Part shown: positions 24,749-34,700 of the stretch, one piece after another
Layout: each line of letters starts with the position of its first letter
How positions within the stretch are numbered: position 1 is the stretch's first letter
DNA from: an uncultured Muribaculaceae bacterium
Lineage (GTDB): Bacteria; Bacteroidota; Bacteroidia; Bacteroidales; Muribaculaceae
Assembly: GCA_958439725.1 (NCBI GenBank)
Contig: CAUBWJ010000016.1
Coordinates: 1-51,644, forward strand
Reading direction: 5' to 3'
DNA: 51,644 nt
Translations under genes and position numbers: made by a program
The notes under the pieces: model-generated
Seen by the model: the letters and a program-made list of their open reading frames with translations, nothing else
Told to the model about the DNA's origin: nothing
The model's database searches: none

Positions 24749-24756
24749 TAATTTTG
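24749..24756 (+). promoter_or_regulatory. -7 box TAATTTTG of topA
   Basis: A perfect TAnnTTTG 26 bases before the ATG at 24783. It lies downstream of the alternative ATG at 24726, so it decides the topA start in favour of 24783. Confidence 0.6.
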
Positions 24757-24782
24757 TCGCCGAAATTCATGTTTTTGATAAA

Positions 24783-27122
24783 ATGATTAAGAATCTTGTA
24801 ATAGTGGAATCGCCGGCCAAGGCCAAGACAATCGAGAAATTTCTCGGCAAGGACTATAAAGTCATGTCGAGCTACGGCCATATACGCGATCTCAGCAAGA
24901 AAGATTTCTCCATAGGGCCCGACCACGACTTCAGTCCGGTCTACGAGATTCCGGCCGAGAAAAAGGAACTGGTGGAGTCGCTCCGCAAGGCTGCCGCGCA
25001 GGCATCCATGGTGTGGCTCGCTTCCGATGAGGACCGCGAGGGAGAAGCCATTGCCTGGCACCTTTACGAAGTTCTCGGGCTCAAACCTGAAAATACACGT
25101 CGCATAGTATTTCACGAAATAACAAAAGACGCCATACTCCACGCCATTGCCAATCCGCGCGGAATCGACCTCAACCTGGTCGACGCCCAGCAGGCGCGCC
25201 GCGTCCTCGACCGCATTGTGGGTTTCGAGCTCTCCCCTGTGCTCTGGCGCAAGATAAAGCCCGCGCTGTCGGCCGGCCGCGTGCAGTCGGTAGCCGTGCG
25301 TCTCACCGTGGAGCGCGAAAACGAAATCAAGGCATTCAGAAGCGAGCCCTATTTCCGCGTCACAGGCCTGTTCACCACACCCGACGGACGCCAGCTCCGC
25401 GCAGAGCTTTCCAAGCGTCTCTCCTCCCAGAAAGAGGCCGAGGCTTTTCTCGATGACTGCTCACGCGCACGGTTTGAGGTGACTGACGTCAACGTGCGTC
25501 CCCTCCGCAAATCGCCCGCGCCTCCCTTCACCACCTCTACGCTGCAGCAGGAAGCCGCCCGCAAACTCGGATTCACCGTATCGCAGACCATGATGGTGGC
25601 CCAGCGTCTCTACGAGTCCGGTTTCATAACCTATATGCGTACCGACTCGCTCAACCTCTCGTCACTCGCCATTTCCACCATTTCCGACGAAATTCGCAGC
25701 GAACTCGGCGAGCGTTATCTCAAGGTGCGCAAATACCACACCCAGTCAAAGGGAGCGCAGGAGGCTCACGAGGCCATACGTCCCACCTACATATCCCACC
25801 ACGACATCGAAGGAACACCGCAGGAGCGCCGTCTCTACAACCTCATCTGGAAGCGCACCATAGCCTCCCAGATGGCCGACGCCGAAATAGAGAAGACCAC
25901 TGTTGACATCACTCCCTCCGACCGTCCGGAACACTTCACCGGTTCAGGCGAGGTAATCCGCTTCGACGGCTTCCTGAAAGTATATCTCGAGGGCAACGAC
26001 GACAAGACTCCTGACACCGACGGCGAATCATCCTCCACCCTTCCGCCCGTAAGCAAAGGCGAAGAGCTCAAGGCAGCCGAAATCACCGCCTCCGAGCGCT
26101 TCACCCAGCATCCTCCGCGCTATACCGAGGCATCGCTGGTAAAGAAAATGGAGGAACTGGGTATCGGTCGTCCGTCAACCTATGCTCCCACCATCTCCAC
26201 CATCCAGCAGCGCGAATACGTGGTGAAAGGCGACCGCCCAGGCGAGAAACGCCGTGCCGCTACCCTCACGCTCAAGGAGGGCGCGGTGACCACCGCCACC
26301 GATACCGTGGTGATAAACTCCGACAAAGGCAAACTCATCCCCACCGATACCGGAATAATAGTCAATGACTTCCTCACCGACTATTTCCCCAACGTGCTTG
26401 ACTTCAATTTCACTGCCAACCTCGAGCAGCGCTTCGACCTCATTGCCGAAGGCGATGCCCGCTGGAAAGGCGAAATCGGCCGTTTCTACGATGTGTTCCA
26501 CCCGGAGGTGACCCGCGCCAGCCAGATGCGCCTGGAGCACAAGGTGGGCGAACGCGTGCTCGGCACCGACCCCGCCACCGGCAAGACCGTTTCGGTTAAG
26601 ATAGGCCGCTTCGGCCCCGTGATACAGATAGGCGAGAGCACCGATGAGGAAAAGCCCCGCTTCGCGTCGCTGCGCCCCGACCAGTCTGTGTTCGACATCA
26701 CCCTGCAGGACGCCCTCAAGCTCTTCGAGATGCCGCGCCACCTCGGCTCGTTCGAGGACGCGGAAGTGAGCGTCGGCATAGGCCGTTTCGGCCCTTATGT
26801 GAAGCATTCCGGAAAATATGTTTCGATTCCGAAAGCGATTGCCCCAACCGCGATAACTCTCGAAGAGGCCATAGACCTCATCCGCGCCAAGCGTGAGGCA
26901 GAGGCCAAAAAGGAAGTGAAACTCTTCCCCGACGACCCCGACATGCAGATTCTCAACGGCCGCTACGGAGTCTACATCGCCTACAAAGGCTCCAACTACA
27001 AGATTCCCAAGACCGTCTCCGACCCCGCCGCGCTCACCCTCGAGGAGTGCCGCGCCATCGTGGAGAATCAGGAAAACAAACCAAAACGGACCATGCGCCG
27101 CACCGCCAGCCGTAAAAAATAA
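24783..27122 (+). CDS. topA: DNA topoisomerase I (type IA)
   Basis: This 779-residue enzyme relaxes negative supercoils by single-strand passage. The N-terminal TOPRIM domain opens with NLVIVESPAKAKTIEKFLGKDY and has the acidic ASDEDREGEAIAWHL motif. The active-site tyrosine is Y284 in GFITYMRTDS. After the core come C-terminal topoisomerase repeats (KIGRFGPVIQIG, VGIGRFGPYVKHSGKYVSIPK, LNGRYGVYIAYKGSNYKIPK) instead of Cys4 zinc ribbons, common in Bacteroidota. The start at 24783 is chosen because the -7 box lies between it and the alternative ATG at 24726, and because MIKNLVIVESP is the normal N terminus. The next gene follows 18 bases after the stop. Confidence 0.96.
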   Translation: MIKNLVIVESPAKAKTIEKFLGKDYKVMSSYGHIRDLSKKDFSIGPDHDFSPVYEIPAEKKELVESLRKAAAQASMVWLASDEDREGEAIAWHLYEVLGLKPENTRRIVFHEITKDAILHAIANPRGIDLNLVDAQQARRVLDRIVGFELSPVLWRKIKPALSAGRVQSVAVRLTVERENEIKAFRSEPYFRVTGLFTTPDGRQLRAELSKRLSSQKEAEAFLDDCSRARFEVTDVNVRPLRKSPAPPFTTSTLQQEAARKLGFTVSQTMMVAQRLYESGFITYMRTDSLNLSSLAISTISDEIRSELGERYLKVRKYHTQSKGAQEAHEAIRPTYISHHDIEGTPQERRLYNLIWKRTIASQMADAEIEKTTVDITPSDRPEHFTGSGEVIRFDGFLKVYLEGNDDKTPDTDGESSSTLPPVSKGEELKAAEITASERFTQHPPRYTEASLVKKMEELGIGRPSTYAPTISTIQQREYVVKGDRPGEKRRAATLTLKEGAVTTATDTVVINSDKGKLIPTDTGIIVNDFLTDYFPNVLDFNFTANLEQRFDLIAEGDARWKGEIGRFYDVFHPEVTRASQMRLEHKVGERVLGTDPATGKTVSVKIGRFGPVIQIGESTDEEKPRFASLRPDQSVFDITLQDALKLFEMPRHLGSFEDAEVSVGIGRFGPYVKHSGKYVSIPKAIAPTAITLEEAIDLIRAKREAEAKKEVKLFPDDPDMQILNGRYGVYIAYKGSNYKIPKTVSDPAALTLEECRAIVENQENKPKRTMRRTASRKK

Positions 27123-27140
27123 CCCTTTCACACTCCCGCC

Positions 27141-28052
27141 ATGCCTTCCAACCAGAGTCGTCCGGCCGCGTCGTTCAAGCCCGATGTCATAAAGCACTTC
27201 TCCATACAGGCTCCTGCCGAGCTCCTGCCCTTCGTCACCGAAAATCTTCCGGAGATCAAGCGCACGCGCCTCAAGCAGATGCTCGCCCACAACCAGATTG
27301 CCGTCAACGGCACTCCTGTGCGCCAGTTCAACCATCCGGTGCAGCCGGGCGATACCGTAAGCGTGAATTTCACCCGCGAATTCCAGGTGTTCTACAACCG
27401 CCGTCTCAAGATAGTCTACGAGGACGACGACATACTGGTTGTGAACAAGGGTTACGGCCTTCTCTCCATGGGCAACGACAAGGTGAAGGACGGCACAGCC
27501 TACTCCATCCTCAAAGACTATCTCAAACGTAAGGATCCGCGCAACAAGATTTTCATAATCCACCGTCTCGACCGCGACACTTCCGGCCTCATGATGTTTG
27601 CCAAAAACGAAAAAGCCAAGGAAGCCATGCAGCACAACTGGAACAACATGGTGCTCAACCGCAAATACGTAACCGTGGTCGAAGGCGACGTTGAAGAGCC
27701 GCAGGGCGTCGTGCGCAGCTATCTCGGCGAGACATCGCAGTTCGAGGTGTTCTCCACCGACGATCCCTCGCAGGGAAAACTCGCCGTAACCCGCTGGACG
27801 CGCCTCAAGGAAGGCTCGGAATACTCTCTGCTGGAAGTGGAGCTTGACACCGGACGCAAAAACCAGATACGCGTTCACATGAAGGACATAGGCCATCCCA
27901 TTTCAGGCGACCGCAAATACGGTGCCGAGGCTTCGCCCATCCACCGTCTGGCCCTTCACGCGCGCACTCTCCGCTTCATCCATCCGGTCACACGCCGCGA
28001 GATGCTGTTCGAGACGCCGGTGCCCTCCTCGTTCATTCGTCTGGCCCGCTGA
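27141..28052 (+). CDS. RluA-family pseudouridine synthase with S4 domain (RluD-like)
   Basis: This 303-residue enzyme begins with an S4 RNA-binding domain (about residues 30-80, RTRLKQMLAHNQIAVNGTPV). The catalytic domain follows: VYEDDDILVVNKGYGLLSM, the active-site motif HRLDRDTSGLMMFAKN, and the GRKNQIRVHMKDIGHPISGDRKYG block. It should modify uridines in large-subunit rRNA, as RluC/RluD do, but the site is not determined. It follows topA by 18 bases and may be cotranscribed. It is distinct from the shorter S4-less paralogue at 1435-2112. Confidence 0.94.
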   Translation: MPSNQSRPAASFKPDVIKHFSIQAPAELLPFVTENLPEIKRTRLKQMLAHNQIAVNGTPVRQFNHPVQPGDTVSVNFTREFQVFYNRRLKIVYEDDDILVVNKGYGLLSMGNDKVKDGTAYSILKDYLKRKDPRNKIFIIHRLDRDTSGLMMFAKNEKAKEAMQHNWNNMVLNRKYVTVVEGDVEEPQGVVRSYLGETSQFEVFSTDDPSQGKLAVTRWTRLKEGSEYSLLEVELDTGRKNQIRVHMKDIGHPISGDRKYGAEASPIHRLALHARTLRFIHPVTRREMLFETPVPSSFIRLAR

Positions 28053-28113
28053 ACTCTTCCGCGTGTCGGCGCGTTAGATTATAACAGATTACTAATTCCA
28101 ATATCAAACTGTT

Positions 28114-28521
28114 ATGACCTACCGTGTAATTGACATTGAAGGCGTAGGCGAGCTATACGCCGCCAAGCTTGGCGCTGCCGGAGTAGACACCGTTGAACAA
28201 CTCCTCGAGCGCTGCAAGACACCCCAGGGCCGCGAGGCTCTGGCTCTCGAAACGGGAATCTCGCCCAAACTCATTCTCCGTTGGACCAACCACGCCGATC
28301 TCTTCCGCATCAAAGGCGTAGGTCCGCAGTTCGCCGAACTTCTCGAGGCTTCCGGCGTGGATACCGTTAAGGAATTCCGTCACCGCCGTCCCGACAATCT
28401 CCACACACGTCTGGTGGAAGTCAACACCGAGCGCAACCTCTGCGGCCGCGTCCCCTCCGAGAAAGAACTGACCGCCATGATTCAGCAGGCAGCCACCCTC
28501 GAACCCATGGTCACCTATTGA
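28114..28521 (+). CDS. DUF4332 (helix-hairpin-helix) protein
   Basis: This 135-residue protein matches the DUF4332 pattern, with two helix-hairpin-helix-like units: IEGVGELYAAKLGAAGVDTVEQLLERC near the start and IKGVGPQFAELLEASGVDTVKEFRHR around 68-93. Such GhG hairpins usually bind DNA backbones without sequence specificity, as in RuvA or DNA ligase. No enzymatic motif or signal peptide is present. It stands 61 bases after the pseudouridine synthase gene and is followed by a copy of the dispersed structured repeat. Function not established. Confidence 0.8.
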   Translation: MTYRVIDIEGVGELYAAKLGAAGVDTVEQLLERCKTPQGREALALETGISPKLILRWTNHADLFRIKGVGPQFAELLEASGVDTVKEFRHRRPDNLHTRLVEVNTERNLCGRVPSEKELTAMIQQAATLEPMVTY

Positions 28522-28592
28522 CCCTACCCATTTATCTCCGACTCATCAGAATAATCCGAGACCTCCGAAATCTCCGAAGCCTCCCACCCCCA

Positions 28593-28712
28593 GAGCGCCG
28601 GAGGCGCGATTTCTGTACATCCCACTGCGTAAGCTGTGGGAACCGGAGACCCTCTACTAATCAGCGGCCGAGCCTCGGAGAGCGCGACGCCGCACATGGC
28701 GCAAGCATGGGC
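28593..28712 (+). repeat. Dispersed structured repeat, full copy 3
   Basis: This copy has GCGCC-GGA-GGCGC (28595-28607), CCCAC...GTGGG (28621-28640) and GCGGC...GCCGC (28664-28693), then the ATGGCGCAAGCATGGGCC tail. The first two stems are again 26 bases apart. It lies about 70 bases after the DUF4332 stop and upstream of lptD. Confidence 0.7.
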
Positions 28713-28722
28713 CATAGACATT

Positions 28723-28764
28723 ACAATATGCGAGGCAAGCAAAGAGGCGTGCCTCGCATATTGT
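28723..28764 (+). repeat. Perfect 15-bp hairpin upstream of lptD
   Basis: ACAATATGCGAGGCA (28723-28737) is fully complementary to TGCCTCGCATATTGT (28750-28764) around a 12-base loop. There is no T run, so it is not a standard terminator. A shorter related stem, GCGAGGC/GCCTCGC followed by ATATT, sits at the same relative place after repeat copy 1 (1134-1165). The hairpin therefore seems to be the tail of the repeat unit. Confidence 0.65.
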
Positions 28765-28793
28765 TACTTCTCCCTCCTTTGTCTCCCAAAAAA

Positions 28794-28824
28794 TTGGGCG
28801 TTTCCCCAAGTAGTGTTATCTTTG
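28794..28824 (+). promoter_or_regulatory. Promoter of lptD (TTG - 20 bases - TATCTTTG)
   Basis: The -33 TTG at 28794-28796 and the -7 TATCTTTG at 28817-28824 are separated by 20 bases, the consensus Bacteroidota spacing. The start codon TTG at 28856 lies 31 bases downstream. Confidence 0.7.
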
Positions 28825-28855
28825 CAGCGAAAACCAGTCATCCCAAAGAATTTCC

Positions 28856-31684
28856 TTGAGGTTATCCCGACTATATATTATTCTCACTGTGGCCGTTATG
28901 GCCATGTCACTGGCAGCATCTGCAGGCCGTTCCGGACAATCGCCCGCCGAGCCCCCTATCAAGCTCCCGGCCGACTCCGCGCGCGCCGACGCGTATCTCG
29001 ACTCCCTGCTGTCCGTGCCATCCCCTGACTCCCTGCCACATCTCACCACCGCGCAGAAGCGTCGCGAGCGCCTCAGCGGCGACGGCGCTCCCTCCGATAC
29101 CGCTGACACCTCGGCGGCGGCAAAAGGCCCACGCATAATCCGTTATAAAGTCGACCTCGACAACAAGGTTGACATCGCCGCCAAGGACTCCATGGTGCTC
29201 ATAGGCCAGAACAACGCCAACCTATACGGCGACTGCAAGGTGACCTACGGCGACATCTCCCTCGACGCCGCAAGCATAGAGATGAACCTCGACAACAACA
29301 TGGTCTACGCCGTGGGCGTTCCCGACAGCTCCGGAACCGTCCAGGGTTCGCCGGTGTTCACCGACAACGGCACAAGCTACAAGTCCAAGACCATGCGCTA
29401 CAACTTCAAGACCGAGAAGGGTTTCATCACCGACGTGATTACCGAGCAGGGCGAAGGCTACCTCACCGGAGGCACCTCCAAGAAAATCGACAAGAACACC
29501 TTCTATCTCGAAAACGGACGCTACACCACCTGCGACAACCACGACGACCCCCACTTCTACCTCCAGCTCACCAAGGCGAAGGTGCGCCCGAAAAAAGACA
29601 TTGTGACCGGTCCGGCCTACATGGTTCTCGCCGGTCTCCCCCTCCCCCTCGCCGTGCCCTTCGGTTATTTCCCCTTCTCCGAGAAATATTCCAGCGGCAT
29701 TATCTTCCCCACCTTCGGCGACGACTACAACCGCGGATTCTATCTCAGCAACGGAGGCTATTATTTCGCCATTAACGACAACATTGACCTCGCTCTTACC
29801 GGCGAGCTTTACACCAAAGGCTCCTGGGGGCTGCAGGCGCGCTCGGCCTACGTGAAGCGCTACCGCTATGCAGGAAGCTTCAACATCAGCTATCTCCGTA
29901 CCGTGCTCGGCGACAAAGGACTGCCCGACTATTCCCGGCAGACCAACTTCCAGGTGCTGTGGAACCACACACAGGATGCCAAGAGCAATCCCATATTCAA
30001 CTTCTCGGCCTCGGTAAACTTCACCACATCGGGCTACTCGCGCAACGACCTCAACAGCTACTACAGCAACTCCTTCACCGAGAACACCAAAAGCTCCACC
30101 GTCAACTTCACATACCGTCCGCCGGGCTCGAAATGGAGCTTCTCCGGAACCGCCAACATAGCCCAGCGCTCCAACGACTCCACTCTTGCCGTGTCATTCC
30201 CCAACTTCACCGTCACTATGTCGCAGACCAATCCGTTCAAGCGCAAGCGCGCCGTGGGCAACGAGCGGTGGTATGAGAAAATAAAGCTGTCTTATTCCGG
30301 TCAGTTCAGCAACTCGCTGACCGCCAAGCAGGACGAGTTCTTCAAGAAGAGCCTGATAAAGGACTGGCGCAACGGCATGCGTCATTCGGTACCGATTTCA
30401 GCCACGTTCAATGCCTTCAATGTGCTGAACATTACCCCCAGCGTCACACTCAACGACCGCATGTATTCCTCGAAAGTGCGGCGCCAGTGGGACCCCAACG
30501 CGGCCCGTGAGATCTGCGACACAAGCTATAACTTCTACAACGTGTGGGATTTCAACGCCGCAGTGTCTATGTCCACCAAAATTTACGGTTTCTGGAAACC
30601 GATGAAGTTCCTCGGCGACCGCGTGAAGATGATCCGCCACGTGATGACGCCTACCGTCAGCTTCTCAGCCGCCCCCGACTTCGGCTCGCCCTTCTTCGGA
30701 TATTACGGCACCTACAATTACCTCGATACCGAAGGACAGATGCAGCAGCGCAAATACTCGCTGTTCCCCAACTCCCTGTTCGGTGTACCCGGAACCGGAA
30801 AGACCGGTACCGTGAGCTTCTCGCTGGCCAATAACCTTGAGATGAAGGTGAAATCAGACAACGACAGTATCGACGAGAAAAAAGTGTCGCTCATCGAGAA
30901 CTTCTCCATATCCCAGAGCTACAACTTCGCCGCCGACTCTCTCAACTGGAGCAACATCAACACCTCGCTGATGCTCCGTCTGGTCAAGAACTTCAACCTC
31001 AATCTCTCGGCCGTGTGGGATGTCTACACCTACCAGCTCAACTCGGCCGGAAACCCCGTGCGCGTCAACATCCCGCGCTGGAAAGCAGGCAAAGGCATCG
31101 GCCGCCTATCAAGCACCGGCACCTCGTTCTCCTACACTTTCAACAACGATACTTTCAAGAACCTCTTCGGCCGTAATAAAGACAAGGACAAGAACAACGA
31201 CAAATCCTCCAACTCCACTCCAAAGGACAGCGGCTCGCTGCGCGGACGCATGCCCGGCGCCGACGATGATACCGAAGAGAATTCCAACGAAACGGAAATC
31301 GGCCCCAACGGCTACATGGTATGGGAAGTGCCCTGGAGCCTCTCGCTCAACTATTCCGTGAGCTACGGTTACGGCGAGTTCAACAAACGCAAGATGGAGT
31401 ACGATGGCCGAATCACCCAGAACCTCAGCCTGTCGGGCAACATACGCCCCACACGCCACTGGAATTTCGGATTCACCGCCAGCTACAATTTCGACACCCA
31501 CAAGCTCGCCTATATGAACTGCAACATATCGCGCGACCTCCACTGCTTCACCATGACGGCAAGCTTCGTGCCTGTGGGCCCCTACAAAAGCTACAACTTC
31601 CATATTTCCGTAAACTCCTCACTCCTTCAGGACCTCAAGTACGACAAGCGCTCCTCTCTTTCCAACGGCGTGAACTGGTATTGA
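28856..31684 (+). CDS. lptD: LPS-assembly outer-membrane protein LptD
   Basis: This 942-residue protein inserts lipopolysaccharide or lipooligosaccharide into the outer leaflet. A TTG start gives a signal peptide (RLYIILTVAVMAMSLAASAG). The next usable ATG (28889) would start inside the signal's hydrophobic core. The periplasmic OstA-like beta-jellyroll runs from about 98 to 240 (NANLYGDCKVTYGDISLDAASIEMNLDNN), followed by the conserved turn PLAVPFGYFPFSEKYSSGIIFPTFG and barrel strands to the C terminus. A charged low-complexity loop (about 773-820, DKDKNNDKSS through ADDDTEENSNETE) interrupts the late barrel. It has a consensus promoter and leads the envelope block lptD-tamB-tamL, though a 108-base gap separates it from tamB. 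Confidence 0.92.
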   Translation: MRLSRLYIILTVAVMAMSLAASAGRSGQSPAEPPIKLPADSARADAYLDSLLSVPSPDSLPHLTTAQKRRERLSGDGAPSDTADTSAAAKGPRIIRYKVDLDNKVDIAAKDSMVLIGQNNANLYGDCKVTYGDISLDAASIEMNLDNNMVYAVGVPDSSGTVQGSPVFTDNGTSYKSKTMRYNFKTEKGFITDVITEQGEGYLTGGTSKKIDKNTFYLENGRYTTCDNHDDPHFYLQLTKAKVRPKKDIVTGPAYMVLAGLPLPLAVPFGYFPFSEKYSSGIIFPTFGDDYNRGFYLSNGGYYFAINDNIDLALTGELYTKGSWGLQARSAYVKRYRYAGSFNISYLRTVLGDKGLPDYSRQTNFQVLWNHTQDAKSNPIFNFSASVNFTTSGYSRNDLNSYYSNSFTENTKSSTVNFTYRPPGSKWSFSGTANIAQRSNDSTLAVSFPNFTVTMSQTNPFKRKRAVGNERWYEKIKLSYSGQFSNSLTAKQDEFFKKSLIKDWRNGMRHSVPISATFNAFNVLNITPSVTLNDRMYSSKVRRQWDPNAAREICDTSYNFYNVWDFNAAVSMSTKIYGFWKPMKFLGDRVKMIRHVMTPTVSFSAAPDFGSPFFGYYGTYNYLDTEGQMQQRKYSLFPNSLFGVPGTGKTGTVSFSLANNLEMKVKSDNDSIDEKKVSLIENFSISQSYNFAADSLNWSNINTSLMLRLVKNFNLNLSAVWDVYTYQLNSAGNPVRVNIPRWKAGKGIGRLSSTGTSFSYTFNNDTFKNLFGRNKDKDKNNDKSSNSTPKDSGSLRGRMPGADDDTEENSNETEIGPNGYMVWEVPWSLSLNYSVSYGYGEFNKRKMEYDGRITQNLSLSGNIRPTRHWNFGFTASYNFDTHKLAYMNCNISRDLHCFTMTASFVPVGPYKSYNFHISVNSSLLQDLKYDKRSSLSNGVNWY

Positions 31685-31792
31685 TTTCCATATCTGTTAA
31701 CTCCGGATAGCGAGGGTGTGTCATAATGGCACCGCCGCCTAAACTATCGGCGCCGCTGAGGCGTTGTAGAATTACGTGAAAACTATTGATTT
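31685..31792 (+). other. lptD-tamB intergenic gap
   Basis: Holds a GC-rich imperfect palindromic stretch around 31731-31765 (GCCGCC, CGGCGCCGC, GAGGCG). This could be a decayed head of the dispersed repeat. CTCCGGATAGCGAG at 31701-31714 matches 1373-1386 with one change. I see no clear terminator or perfect -7 box. Confidence 0.3.
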
Positions 31793-34700
31793 GTGAGGAA
31801 ATTTCTACATATCGTCAAGAAAACGGTGCTGTGGGCTATAGCTATAGTCCTGGCTCTTGTAGTGATAATTCCAGCGGCGCTTTATATCCCCGCTGTGCAG
31901 AATCTGGCTAAAGACATAGCCGTCAAGGAAGTAAAGAAATCATCTGGTCTTGACATCTCCATCGGTTATCTGCGTCTGCGCTTCCCCCTCACCCTCGTGG
32001 TAGACGGCGCTACGGTGCGCGAGGCATCCGGCGACACCATGGTCAGTGCCGCGAAGATGAATCTCGACGTGGCCTTTCTTCCGCTTCTGCGCGGACGCCT
32101 CGACGTCAAGGAAGCTTCGCTCTCCGATGTCATGTACCGTCTGGGCAACCCCGACTCCGCCATGCAGTTCACGGCGAGAATCAACAGTTTCGTGACCCGC
32201 TCCACATCCTCCAATCTCTCGTTCAGCGACATCGCTATAGGCCCCACCGTGCTCGACGGGGCCGACGTTGTTCTTTCAATGAAAGATACCGTTACCGAAT
32301 CGCGCGCCGACACCGCCGCCTCCAAGCCCATGCGGATTTCCGCGCCTGAAATAGAGCTGCGCAATGTCCGCTTCCGCATGACCATGCTCCCCGTCATCGA
32401 CTCCATGGACGTCTCCGTGCCGCGGGCGCGTCTGGCCGACGGAATAATAGACATGGGACTCAAAAAAATCACGGCCTCATTCCTCACCGTCGATTCCGTT
32501 ACGGCTACCTATCTCACCCCCTCCGCGGAATTCCTCAAGACCTACCGGCCCCGCACCGACTCCGCCCGCGTCGACAGCAGCGTAACAACGCCTGCCGATG
32601 CATGGACAATCACAGCCGGCCATCTCGGCCTCACGGGACGCCACGCGCTCTACGCAATGCGCGGAGCCGAACCCGTGCCGGGCTTTGACGTAAACTATAT
32701 CGAGGCGACGGGAATCGACCTCAGTGTCGACTCGTTCTATAACCGCGGCGTGGAAATCACCGTGCCTCTGCGCCGTTTCGCCGCCCGCGAGCGCTCGGGC
32801 CTTTCCATACAGGGCAGCGGAACATTCGCCATGGATTCCTCGGCAATGGAAGCACGCGATTTCAACATTTCCACCGTTTTCTCCCATCTCGCCTTCAACG
32901 GCATGATGGGCATGGGCGACCTTGCCCGCGACCCCTCGCTTCCTCTCCGGCTCGATGCCGACGGAACAATAGGCCTGCCCGACGTGGAGATGTTCATACC
33001 CTCCCTCTCGCCCATGCTGCGAAGCGTGCCGCGCACCTCCGACATCAACCTTCTTGCCCGCGTTCACGGCACCTCGGGCAGCCTCGACATCGACACCGTC
33101 AGCGCCTCGATGCACCGCTACCTCTCGGTGCTCGCCTCCGGCCATATCGACAATCCCATGGACTTCAACCGCATGAACGGCCGCGTGGATATAGACGGCA
33201 CCCTGACCGATGTGAACTTCATCAAGCCCACCCTGCTTGAAGCGAAAATGGCCCGAGAGGTCAACATTCCCCCAACGCGCATCAAAGGCCGCATAAACTA
33301 TTCGCCCGGACTGATCGACGGTAAAATGGCCGTAATTACCGGCAAGGGCAATATGGCTCTCGACGGCCGCTGGCAGCAGAAAGCCAAAGGCTACGATGCC
33401 ACCCTTGACATCAAGGACTTCCCGGTGGCCTCTTTCATGCCCTCGCTCGGAGTAGGCAACGTGACCCTCACGGCCCAGGCCAAGGGCCACGGCTACGACG
33501 TATTCTCTCCCGCCACCTCCCTCACAGCCGCTGTCAATCTCGGCAGCGCCGTCTACAACGGCGAGGAGCTGCGCAATGTTTCCGTCAACGCACGCCTCGA
33601 CAAATCGATGCTCAACGCCGACATACTTTCGCGCAACCCCGCTCTCGACATGGACGCCACCCTTTCATGCGACCTCGCGCAAGGTGACTACCGCTGGCGC
33701 CTCGACGGCGACGTGCAGCACATCGACCTTCAGGCATTCCATCTCGCCGACAATACCATGTTCGGAGCCATGCAGCTTGATTCCGACGGCTCTTTCGACC
33801 CGCGCACCGGCTTCATCGACGCACGCGCCACCGTAAACCGTCTGGACTGGACGCTGGGCGACGACCGCATCACGGCGCCGGAAATCACAGCCTCGTTCAC
33901 AGCCGACTCGACAACCTCGGCCAAACTCACCACGGGCGATCTCACCGCCGATTTCCATGCCCTGTGCAATCTCGACTCTCTTACGCGCTCGATCACTCTC
34001 ACTTCCGAGAACCTTAAAAAGGAACTCGCCACATTCCATATCGCCATCGACACGCTCCAGTCCACTCTCCCCCCCATGCAGCTGGACATGAACATGGGAA
34101 GCGACAACCTCGTGGCCCGCTATCTCGCTTACAGCAAGATATCGCTGAAATCAGCCCGTCTGACTCTCAGCAACGACTCTATCGTAAGGTTCTCCTCGCG
34201 TGTGCTCGGACTCACTTCCGGCTCCGTGCGCACCGACACCATCACCTTCTCCGGCCGTCAGCGCGGACGCTACCTTCTCTACACCCTCGCCATGAACAAC
34301 CGCAAGGGAACATTCGATGACTTCGCCCATGTGCAGCTCAACGGCTTCATTGGTGGCGACCGCCTTGCCGCAATGATCAACCAGAGCGACATCGCAGGCC
34401 GTCAGGGCTTCCGCATAGGCCTCACTTCGGTAATGAAACCGGATTCCTCGCTGGTGGTGAAACTCGTGCCCCGCGCTCCGGTTATCGCCTACAAGAAGTG
34501 GCGGCTGAACACCGACAATTTCATTTCATTCAACTTCCCCCACAAGCATCTCGACGCCAATCTGGAGCTTAAGAGCGACAGCAGCATGCTGAGCATACGC
34601 ACCGCCCACGCCGAAGCCTCCGACACTCTGGGTCTTCATGACATGGACCGTCAGGACGATGTGAGGATACGCCTGGCCAACATCAATCTTGCCGACTGGC

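Noticed and set aside
24726..24782. ATG at 24726 as the topA start.
   Set aside because: It lies in a strong hairpin and upstream of the perfect -7 box; the added 19 residues are not typical of topoisomerase I.
26175..27896. A 573-codon minus-strand open frame opposite topA and the S4 pseudouridine synthase gene.
   Set aside because: Both plus-strand genes are unmistakable; long antisense frames are common in GC-rich codon-biased DNA and the translated product resembles no protein.
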